Shown one piece after another: positions 26,676-36,600 of a DNA stretch of 38,292 nt; the stretch's first letter is position 1; the number at the start of each line of letters is the position of its first letter. Below the pieces are notes generated by a model that worked only from the letters and a program-made list of their open reading frames with translations, made no database searches and had not been told where the DNA came from. The translations under genes were made by a program, and so were the position numbers. Source of the stretch: Methanobacteriota archaeon (GTDB lineage Archaea; Thermoplasmatota; Poseidoniia; Poseidoniales; Thalassarchaeaceae). The stretch lies in contig PBMO01000039.1 of assembly GCA_002722595.1 (NCBI GenBank), positions 1 to 38,292 of the forward strand, written 5' to 3'.

Positions 26676-27991
26676 TGAGAAAGCAGATACTCACGCTATT
26701 GACGGTAATCATGTTACTTCCTATGATTACAACCATCGTTTCTGCTCAAGATGATAGTCACATCACGGTGGCAGCATCTGGTGCATTTGAAATCGATGAG
26801 AATTATGATGGTGAACTGGATTTGGTGCGTGTAATAGCATCTATTGGAACAAATGCACCCTATGCCATGGTTGCAGCAGAAGTAATTGCTCTGAACGATG
26901 ATGTATCCCTCTCGTTTTGGAACAATACAACTCTTGAGAGTGGTGAATCTATGCTGCTGAATACTACAATCAAGGCATGGGCAGATGGTGATTTCCAGAT
27001 TTGGTTGAGAGTTTGGGATGCAGAATCTGGTTTACTTGTTCATGATGAAGAACTTGGAACATACGAATTGATTGCTAGTTTGACACCCCCTCAATTGTCT
27101 ATGGATTTAGAATCTGAAGAGTGGATATTCACCGGAGACACATGTTTAATTCATAGAGTCTCCACTGATTTAGTTGGAGCATATTATGAAGAAATGGGCA
27201 CGGTTTCAATTCAGGGCGTCCCATGGTTGGTAGGTGAATATGAGACTCCTTTGGATTGTAGTCGGTGGCCGGCTGGTCAATATACGATTGTCGAGCACTA
27301 TCGAAATGGATTAGGCATGACCGCTACAGAGACAATCTCCTTTGAGATTCTAGTACATCCTCCACCCTCATTCACCATTAACTACACTGGAAGAAGTACT
27401 GAAACAGGGACCCCTTGTGATTTAGAGATATTGCCGCAGGAAGACACTGAAATTGCAGAGATGTCAATTTCTTGGGAAGTTATCAATCCAAAACAAGAAG
27501 TGACCTATTTTGAAGATGCAGAGAGCCTTGATTGTATTATGTGGGGCCCAGGTGTTCACAAAATACGAACTACACTAACCAGCCCTCAAGGAAGGACAAC
27601 TACTGTGGCTCTGAATGTAATCAGATTGCCTCCAGCTCCCGATGCCAGCCTCGATGTTCTGAATGCAAGTGGAGATCCGGAGCGTTGGCCGTCAGTATCT
27701 GAAGGGGATGGATACGAACCGACTCCAATGTTGTACAGCCTATCGGCAACGATTGCCATGGTTGGCTCAGGTGGTTTTATTGTGGCTCTAATCCTTGGAT
27801 TACTTGCTGGTTCTCGATTTACCGGTGAAAAGAGGGAGCAGGACTTGTGGGACTCAATACCCATCGCACCGGACAGCGAAGGTATGCCCACCTATGTTGA
27901 TGAGTCAGGAGTTCATTGGCGCCAACAGCCAGATGGTAGCGTTGACTGGTGGGACTCTTCCCAGAACGTTTGGCAACCTTTTGAGGAATGA
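26675..27991 (+). CDS. Exported/TM-anchored protein with cytoplasmic Trp-rich C-terminal module
   Basis: Signal peptide MRKQILTLLTVIMLLPMITTIVSAQ; TM ATIAMVGSGGFIVALILGLLAGSRF; tail VDESGVHWRQQPDGSVDWWDSSQNVWQPFEE. Confidence 0.88.
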   Translation: MRKQILTLLTVIMLLPMITTIVSAQDDSHITVAASGAFEIDENYDGELDLVRVIASIGTNAPYAMVAAEVIALNDDVSLSFWNNTTLESGESMLLNTTIKAWADGDFQIWLRVWDAESGLLVHDEELGTYELIASLTPPQLSMDLESEEWIFTGDTCLIHRVSTDLVGAYYEEMGTVSIQGVPWLVGEYETPLDCSRWPAGQYTIVEHYRNGLGMTATETISFEILVHPPPSFTINYTGRSTETGTPCDLEILPQEDTEIAEMSISWEVINPKQEVTYFEDAESLDCIMWGPGVHKIRTTLTSPQGRTTTVALNVIRLPPAPDASLDVLNASGDPERWPSVSEGDGYEPTPMLYSLSATIAMVGSGGFIVALILGLLAGSRFTGEKREQDLWDSIPIAPDSEGMPTYVDESGVHWRQQPDGSVDWWDSSQNVWQPFEE

Positions 27992-29106
27992 GAAACACCC
28001 GATTGAATATTAGTTCAAAGGGTCCATTTCAAACGTGTAACGAGTGTCCAGAAAGCATGGGGATGTTTTCCACTAAATTCGGCAACCGACTTCGGACACT
28101 ATCGCATGGTGCTATTTTCCTGACGATTCTAGTCCTTGCATTGATACATCTACGACCTGTAATCGAGCCGTTCATCATTGCTGTATTCATCTACTTCCTT
28201 CTCGCGCCAGGTGCACATTGGCTTAATGATCGAGGCATGCCTTTGTTCCCTGCATACGCACTCGTTGTCACAGGTCTTGCCAGTGTATTCATTTTGATTG
28301 GGATGTGGTTGTATCAAGATATGTCAACGTTCCTAGAAGGGATCCCTGAATATTCAGAGAAGTTGAATGATTTCCTCGCAAAATGGGAAGGAACCGTCAT
28401 TTTGGGATTCACAATTTCATTTGAGGGGTTGAGTATTTCCAGTTCTCAACTTGAGAGCACAGTTCTATCCTTGTTTGGTGAAATTAGCAGTTTTGCCACT
28501 CTGATGCTGACCGTGTTTGTTTTCCTCATTTTCATCATCCTTGAGGCCGAAACTTTGCCCAAGCGTCTCGCTGCAGCATACCCTTCAGATGTCGAAGAGA
28601 ACCTCAAGGTGATTCTCAATGATATTGGCGAGGGTGTGTATCGCTATGTCATCTTGAAAACAATCGTTAGTTTTGGTGCGGGTGTTGTGACTGCAATGAT
28701 TTTGATTCCCATGGGAATTCCTGGGTGGTTGTTGTGGAGCATGCTCACCTTCCTGCTGAGTTATGTCCCTTACATTGGTAGTTTGGTGGCATTGGTTCCA
28801 CCAGCAATTCTCGGCTTCCTGTTGCTTGAACCAACTTCAGCGGTTCTTTTGGTCGTCCTTTTGGTTGTCAAAGAACAGATTTGGGGTCAATTCGTTGAGA
28901 ATAAATTGTTTGGTTCTAGTCTTGACATTTCACCAATTGTCCTGCTCTTAGTCACCGCATTCTGGTTCTGGATGTGGGGGATTATGGGTATGATTCTGGC
29001 CGTTCCAATGGCCGTGATAGTCAAGATTATTCTCAGCAACATCCCTGAAACTCGACCGATTTCAATTCTGCTTTCTGAAAGGGCACCGCGGGTAGAAGAG
29101 GAGTAA
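27988..29106 (+). CDS. AI-2E/PerM (UPF0118) family permease
   Basis: LRPVIEPFIIAVFIYFLLAPGAHWLNDRGMP; GIPGWLLWSMLTFLLSYVPYIGSLVALVPPAILGFLLLEP; VVKEQIWGQFVENKLFGSSLDISPIVLLLVTAFWFWMWGIMGMILAVPMAVIVKIIL. Start overlaps the upstream stop by ATGA; an internal start at 28057 or 28063 is possible. Confidence 0.9.
   Translation: MRNTRLNISSKGPFQTCNECPESMGMFSTKFGNRLRTLSHGAIFLTILVLALIHLRPVIEPFIIAVFIYFLLAPGAHWLNDRGMPLFPAYALVVTGLASVFILIGMWLYQDMSTFLEGIPEYSEKLNDFLAKWEGTVILGFTISFEGLSISSSQLESTVLSLFGEISSFATLMLTVFVFLIFIILEAETLPKRLAAAYPSDVEENLKVILNDIGEGVYRYVILKTIVSFGAGVVTAMILIPMGIPGWLLWSMLTFLLSYVPYIGSLVALVPPAILGFLLLEPTSAVLLVVLLVVKEQIWGQFVENKLFGSSLDISPIVLLLVTAFWFWMWGIMGMILAVPMAVIVKIILSNIPETRPISILLSERAPRVEEE
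29098..29104 (+). promoter_or_regulatory. Shine-Dalgarno-like GAGGAGT
   Basis: 4 nt upstream of ATG 29109. Confidence 0.55.
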
Positions 29107-29108
29107 TC

Positions 29109-29945
29109 ATGGAGTTGTGGGTTGTTGTTTTTCTCGGTGCCGCAATTTTTGTATTCAGCATCAATTTCTGGCTACTGACTGCAGGACAAAAGAAGGCTAG
29201 AAGCGATAGAGATTGGGCAATTGATTGTTCTAAAAATGCGCGATTTGAGATAGATGGTGACAATGTAATATTGCATAATCGTAGAGATTTCACATGGAGG
29301 ACAACTAGGGACTTTGATGAGAACTGGGATTCTTGGTCATTCAAGATTAGTGAGCTAAAAGGGATATGGTATGTTGTCGATTATTTCCACAAAATAAGAG
29401 GAATGGCTCATACGATGGTTGGCTTTGAATTTTCCGATGAAAGATATCTCATGGCTTCCTTTGAAGTACGTAGAGAAAAAGGTGAGAAATATCATCCTTG
29501 GACGGGGTTGTGGAATGAATTTGAACTCATACTGATATGGGCTACTGAAAGAGATTTACTCGGAGTAAGAACCAATGCTCGAGGAAATGAAGTCCAACTC
29601 TACCCTTGTGATGTATTGCCTGAAAAGAAAGTAGCCATGCTCCAAGCAATGATGCAAAGGACAAATCAATTAGCAGACAAACCAGAGTGGTATAACACAT
29701 TGACAGCAACTTGCACGACTTCAATAACGAAGGTTGTTAATCGTGTTACTCCTGGCAGAGTTCCATTTACATGGCGTGCATTACTACCAGGGTATTCTCC
29801 ATGGACGGCATGGAAGAGGGGCATTCTCATCAAGCGAGGTTCATTCAAAGAAACCGTTGCCTCCGCTGCAATCACTGAGAAAGCCAAGGCTTCCGGTTTG
29901 GGTGATCCTGGAACTCATGATTATTCTGTCAACGTGCGGAAATGA
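29109..29945 (+). CDS. Conserved-looking protein of unknown function with N-terminal TM helix
   Basis: MELWVVVFLGAAIFVFSINFWLLTAGQKK hydrophobic N-terminus; coding-like composition; tightly linked (2 bp) to the permease gene. Confidence 0.8.
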   Translation: MELWVVVFLGAAIFVFSINFWLLTAGQKKARSDRDWAIDCSKNARFEIDGDNVILHNRRDFTWRTTRDFDENWDSWSFKISELKGIWYVVDYFHKIRGMAHTMVGFEFSDERYLMASFEVRREKGEKYHPWTGLWNEFELILIWATERDLLGVRTNARGNEVQLYPCDVLPEKKVAMLQAMMQRTNQLADKPEWYNTLTATCTTSITKVVNRVTPGRVPFTWRALLPGYSPWTAWKRGILIKRGSFKETVASAAITEKAKASGLGDPGTHDYSVNVRK

Positions 29946-30534
29946 CGACCACTAAGGCTCCATCGCTTTCGATGAGAACTGGGCCACCAAGTGCCACATT
30001 GTGCAATCCACGAGTTGAGAACGCGAGTGGTTCGCAATCTAACGGATATTCAACCCCAGAAATGCTGACATTTACACATGATGTGAAGGCAAACAGACTC
30101 AACTGTGTCCCCTCATTCAAGATTAGTTCCAAGTCCTCCAAACAGCGCATCACGACATGCTCGGACATATGCATGTAAATTTCCAGTTCTGAAGGGGCCT
30201 CAATCAAAGCTGCAAACACTCCGAGTTGGTGATCAATTTCTCCCCCTTCAACTCCGATTATATCTACGACATCTGCCCCATTCTTAGCTGCATAATTCAG
30301 GGTTTTGTCTAAGTCTGAGGCATTCTGATCGGGCAAAGAAACCCGTTTAATCTGTGAATCTGTGATGGAATCAAAATCTCCAGTGGCGAGGTTGACAGAG
30401 ATTTTCCGAGAAAGTGCAGCGTCGGTTCCTCCATCAACGCCCACGATGGTTTCACATGCTTGAGAAAGTGGCTCCCACACGCTCGCAGGTGGCCATTCAC
30501 CATCGGCACAAAGCAGCCATCTGGACTCGCCCAT
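29929..30534 (-). CDS. Thiamine pyrophosphokinase
   Basis: VGVDGGTDAAL, LATGDFDSI, PDQNASDLDKTLNYA, GVEGGEIDHQLGVFAAL, STRGLHN: TPK motifs. ATG at 30534 (MGESRWLLCADGEW) preferred; the upstream ORF extension to 30639 overlaps the divergent gene. Confidence 0.9.
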   Translation of the reverse strand: MGESRWLLCADGEWPPASVWEPLSQACETIVGVDGGTDAALSRKISVNLATGDFDSITDSQIKRVSLPDQNASDLDKTLNYAAKNGADVVDIIGVEGGEIDHQLGVFAALIEAPSELEIYMHMSEHVVMRCLEDLELILNEGTQLSLFAFTSCVNVSISGVEYPLDCEPLAFSTRGLHNVALGGPVLIESDGALVVVISAR

Positions 30535-30599
30535 AACCACGGCTTGGGCCAGAAGTTGAAATGGACTTCTAATCGGTTGTCTGAAGAACCTTGACTTCT

Positions 30600-30617
30600 T
30601 CGACCCTTTAGGGTCGA
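30600..30617. promoter_or_regulatory. Hairpin TCGACCC-TTTA-GGGTCGA
   Basis: Perfect 7-bp arms, 4-nt loop, 4 nt upstream of ATG 30622. Confidence 0.7.
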
Positions 30618-30621
30618 GTTC

Positions 30622-33600
30622 ATGCGCAGCAGCAAACAATACACAAGTATCCTACTTTCTCTGCTGATGATTCTCTTGCCTTTGGCAGCAACATCACCAT
30701 CATTTTTGCAAGAAGAGACTGATTATGAGCAATACACTGACAGTTTTTCTGGCCCCTCTTCTGGGTGGGGAGAATCAGCTTCAGGTTCCGTGTTTACAGA
30801 CGGCGGTTCCGACTGGGAAATGACGTCGACACGCGGTGTAGATGATTGGATGGAATATTTGGTCAGCAATGATACAATCGGCCATTTTGATATTGCCATC
30901 GGTCCTGATGGAACTGCCAAAGCCTGCGGGCACAATACGGCCAATGGCTCATTGGATTTCTTCACACTTTCACCAGATGGAGAGATCACTCGACAGACTA
31001 TCGATGGCCCCTACTCCGCGAACCAAGGCCTATTTGGTCGACAATGTTCAATCGTCATTGACTATCGTGGACTTGCTCGGATTGCTTACTTGTCAGGGTC
31101 TCCTGAGAATTCTCTCCATATCGCAAGGGAAAATGATGACACCCCACAAGTAGGCGATGACTGGTTGAAGCGAACCTTAGTCGATGATGTCGAAATTCTC
31201 GACCAACCACAGATTGCAATGTACAGCAATGGCTCGATTGCGATAGCTTACAAAGAGGTGTATGGCGATATCCATTTGGTCCGATTCTTTGGTTCATGGT
31301 GGCATCACCGCGTTCTTGCAGGGACATCTAATTCAGGAACAGATTTCGTCCTGAATATCGACTCAGATGATATTCTTCACCTCGCTTACTTAGATCAGGA
31401 AACAGATCGTCTTGGAGTCATTTCATTGGATGGTGACCAAAGAACGTACTCAGTGGTTGATGAAGGCGCAGGAATTGGACAACCCTTGGGGCATCACCTT
31501 GATTCATCTTCTCGGGCCCAATTAGTCTATGGAATTGATGATAGCACTGGGTTGCGCATTGTTCGAGACTTAACAGGCCGAGATAGTGGCCGAATTTCTC
31601 CCGAACCTGTCTTGTTGCTGGAAACTAGTGAATCAACAGATTTTGGGACCGATGCAAACGCAGATGCAGATTACAATCAGGATGGATTCAGTGATTTGAC
31701 TTATGGTGAACCAGGATACGCAAACGATACGGGCGCAGTGCATATTCACTATGGTTCGATTACAGGATATGCCTCATCGTCGAATGTAACACTCCTCGGC
31801 CCACATGAAGGGGCACGATTCGGGGCCTCTTTGGCGGTTGTTGGGAATTCAACCGGTACAGGCTATGACAACTTGCTGGTTGGTTCTCCTTTGGCAACTA
31901 ATTCGTCAGGAAATACAACTGGCGCGGTGTTTCTGTACACAGGTTCTGCTCTTGGTTTGATTTCAAATCCAACTTGGGTTGGAACCAGTGATACAATCGA
32001 TTCCCATTTCGGTTCACGGGTTGAACACGCTGGTGACATCAATGGTGATGGATATTCAGACATGCTCGTCACCGAGCTGGGCTGGTCCAATTCAGACAAC
32101 GACAAGGGTCGAGTGCATGTGATTGAGGGTGGTAGTATCATCCAGGGAATTTCAACAACAATTACTGGTGATACAACAGATGTCATACTTGGATTTGCCA
32201 TTGCAGGCATTGGTGACGCCAATGGTGATGGATTCGACGACATTGCAATTGGTAGTTCAGATGATGTGACTGCGGTTTCTGGACGCGGCCAAGCACAGAT
32301 TCACCTTGGCAGTGCAAACGGGATTTCGAATATTGCCAATACCACTTGGTCTCGTATCGATCAATGGACCCTATTCGGGCATTCAGTCAGCGCTTTGGGT
32401 GATGTGAACGATGATGGATACACAGATATTGCCATTTCAGAAATGGCCGTCAACAAAATTTGGATTTACCATGGTGGCGCTTCAGGATTCCCGCAGCAGG
32501 CCAATTATTCGATGACATCAGAGAATGGTTGGGGCTTGAATATCCAACCTGCTGGTGACATTAATGACGATGGAGTGATTGATTTCCTCATTGGGGACCG
32601 CCAGGGGCGAACTGAAATTTTGCAAGGCCAACACTCCGGTGATTTTGTTGATCGAAGTGCGGACCATCTATTCTTGCAAGTATCAAACGCCAACTCCGGA
32701 TTCGGCAAAATTTTGTCCGCAGGAGGGGACTCTGATCGTGATGGAGTACACGAGTTCATTTACGCGAGTACTGAAACAGGTACTAATGCCTCAACTTTTG
32801 GTGGTGGGGGTACAATTATCGTCATGGAAACCCGCGATTGGGAATTGAGTGACATTCCTATCGCACAATTGTTAGGAGTCACGCCAGAGATGACTTGGTA
32901 TATTGAGGGCATCGATTTGTCCGTTGATGCGCAAGGTCGAACACATGTGCTCTTACACGAATATGGAGATATTTTCGTCCACCTTGAGCGTCCAAATGAA
33001 TTGCAGACCTCAGCAGACCCTTGGAGTTTGACACATCTCGCAGGGACCTTTGTTGATGCAGCCATGGCGGTGAATCCTGCAGGCCAACCAATCTTTGTGA
33101 CAGATGGTCTAAACTTCGACCAAACCTCCCGGGAAGTTAATTTCTTACGCCCTGGAGGTGGAACTTTTGTCGAAAGTGAATCCCTTTTCCCTGTTGGAGA
33201 TCACTATGGTAGTATCGCTATTCCTTCCACTGGCCGCTCAGCGATTGCACATTCTTCAGTAGTCTCAAGTGGTACTCAATATGTGGCGTATACCAATCAG
33301 ACTGGACTCCAAGTAGGCAACACATATGCGGCTGGTTTTGAGTCCGAAATCGTCGCATCAGGAGCCCACATTGAGCAAGATATTCAGTTGTTATTCGATT
33401 CAACTTCAACCCCACATATTGTTTGGCGAGATTCAGAACTTCATGAAATCCACCTAGCTATTCAGACTAGTTCGACATGGGACCAATCGATTCTGGCAAC
33501 CGAAGCGAATGGCAACCAATTTGGTGCAATCATGGCCGAAAATGGTAGCATCGTGTTGATGTATAGACACAACACCTCTGGTTTGGTCACCGAATGGCAC

Positions 33601-36600
33601 GATGGCACAGGAGAAGATTGGTCTTCATCATCCATGACAGTCATCTCAAATGCGACTGACGAAACAGGAAGGGCCATCTTCAGACAGAATACTGCTAGTA
33701 ATCTAGAGATTTTGTTTGAGGACAATCAGTCCACTTGGCAACATCGATACAACGAGAACGGAACAGTTTCTGTTGGATTAAGCCCTCTTGATTCAAGTAA
33801 TCAAACTGGCACCCCTCATTTCACATCGAATGGATTTGTGTATCCATATGAACCAGATGTTGGTGAGTGGAACGGGCATTATGTATTGATTAATGGCAAC
33901 TCGGCAAGTGACCTTCGGATATCGTGTCCAGATCCCGAACTAGTTGTAATTTTGACAGACTCCCACTCGACATACAATAGAGCCCCTTTCAGTAATACAC
34001 CTTCTCCAGATCGCTACATATGTTCAACCAGTAATGGAATCATCACCGATTATCTTGCAGATCTACCTTTCCACAACCCAATTCAGTTGATGGGTACATC
34101 GAGTTCTGGAAATTATCCATTTACACAATTCCCAATGGACGCTGTTGTCGAAGACAATGGCAGTTGGCATTTGTTGTTTTCAGTACCATCTTCGAATAGT
34201 GGTGATTTGTTTATTCAGCGTCGCCTAATCGATTCAGATCGAGATTTCATCCCAAACCATCTCGATGAATTACCAAATCTTGGAGGCCAATGGGACGACG
34301 GAGACGGCGACGGATTTGGAGACAACCCGAATGGGCCGAGTGTTGACAAATGCCCTTCAATTGAGGGCTACAGTGAATATGGTCACTATGGCTGTGCTGA
34401 TGCAGATGGAGATGGTTTTGCAAATGCAGTTGATGATTGTGTAGCTTTTGGTAAATCTTGGAGAGATGCAATCGGATGTGGTGATAATGATGGTGATGGG
34501 TGGTCGGATCCGACGGGGGAACCCGGCTGGAACGGCGATCGCGAACCAACCAATTGGATGCAAGCAATAGATACAGACGGTGATGGGTATTACGATAATT
34601 CTGGACCAGATTGTTGTGGTGTGAATACATACAATGATGAATTCCCCCTCGATGCACAACAATGGGAAGATGTAGATGGTGATGGTTGGGGCGATAATTC
34701 AAGTGCCCCAGATGGCGACAAATGCCCTGGTTTAGATGGTAGTTCTTATCAAGATAGAAATGGCTGTTTAGATAGTGATGGCGATGGCTGGTCGGACCCT
34801 GTAAATCCTTCCACACAGAATCCAGAAGGTTGGTTATACAATCGAACAGAATGTGCAGCCACTGGCTTACATTGCGCAGATCTTTACCCTTGGGCTCCTG
34901 ATGATGAATCCGAGGAGAACATTTGTGGCCAAAATTGTTACCAACAATGGGCAGATAGTGATGGAGATGGATATGGTGACAACGACTCTGTAGATGCTTG
35001 GAATCGAGATGCCTTCCCATTTGACTGGACTCAACATATGGATACTGACAATGATGGATATGGTGACAACATTAGTGGCAACAATGCCGATGATTGTCCA
35101 ACTATATGGGGCAATTCAACGGTTGACAAGAGTGGTTGTACTGATACTGATGGAGATGGCCATTCAAACATTTATAGTTACGATATTGATGAAAACACTG
35201 GCCTAAGGATTAACGAAATGGGTGACGCTCTACCCGATGATCCTAACCAATGGAGAGATGAAGATGGTGATGGATTTGGTGAAAATCCTGTTGGCGATTG
35301 GGACCGTTGTCCAAAGGTTGCAGGTGCCCTTCTTGGGGTACCTGGTCCCGGTTGTCCTATGCCACAAGGCGATGAAGATGGTGACAATATTCCTGATGAA
35401 GATGATTTGTGTTCTGAAACACCAGAAAATGAAATCGCGAATGCGGAGGGATGTTCTCCTTCTCAAATTGATTCAGATTCAGATGGTGTCAAAGACAATC
35501 TCGACATTTGCCCTGAAACACCAGAAAATGAAACAGTCAATGAGGTTGGTTGCTCCCTTACACAGACAGATATCGATACCGATGGTGATGGGGTAAACGA
35601 TGTTGATACAAATGGAGATTTGTGGGACTCTTGCCCCAATACCCAACCAGAGGATCATGCTTTAGTTGACGCTAATGGATGTGCCCCCTCACAACGAGAT
35701 ACTGATAGTGATGGAGTTACAGACGATATGGATCTTTGTCCAGATACAACAGAGGGAGCCGCCGTAACAAGCGATGGCTGTATCGTTGTTGGTGCAGATA
35801 CCGATTCCGATGGGGTTGAAGATGCTGTAGATGCTTTCCCATCAGACCCAACACAATGGACTGACACAGATGGCGATGGATTCGGTGATAATTGGGCCGA
35901 TGCGGAATGGAACTCCTCTAGGGAAGGTACCGTAGGACAGTGGTTCCTTGATGCAAGTTGGCCAGACTCTTGTCCAGAAGTAGTAGGCACATCGAATAAT
36001 TCAGCATCAGAGGATTCTGGTGTGGAAATTATTCTTGGTTGCCCCGATGCAGATGGCGATGGGTGGGCTGACCAGATTGATTGGGCAGTTGATGACTCAT
36101 CTCAATGGATAGATGTAGATAATGATGGATTTGGAGATAATTCGGCCGGAACTCTTGGAGATCAATGTGTGGGTCAACCTGGAGTCTTAGAAGGAGAAGG
36201 GGGCGCTGGTTGCCCGGAACCATATGTTCCGCCACCAGATGAAGATGATGATGGTGTACCTGATGAAATCGACGACTGTTTGGGAACAAGCTGGCGTGAT
36301 ACTGATTTGGTAGATGAAAATGGATGCAGTCCAGCCCAATCTGAGGATTCTCAGAAAGATGACTCAGGAGCCATGAAGGATTCTGTGAAATTAATTGTTT
36401 ACGGTTCAGTCGCCTTATTGATTGGTCTCCTCCTCTTCGTAGTTGTTAGCAGGATTAGAAATGGCAACATAGATTGGGATGAGGATGATTATGATATGTA
36501 TGATGATGACGAAGACGAGGATGATTGGAATCCCTTTGGTTCATCAATGGCAACAACGCCGACTAGGTCATTTACTGCAGAACGTTCATCTCAATCGAAT

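Noticed and set aside
34247-35020. 257-aa His/Leu-rich minus-strand ORF
   Set aside because: Antisense of GAT/GGT-rich TSP3 repeats (reads as ATC/CAC); repetitive composition, no start-region signals.
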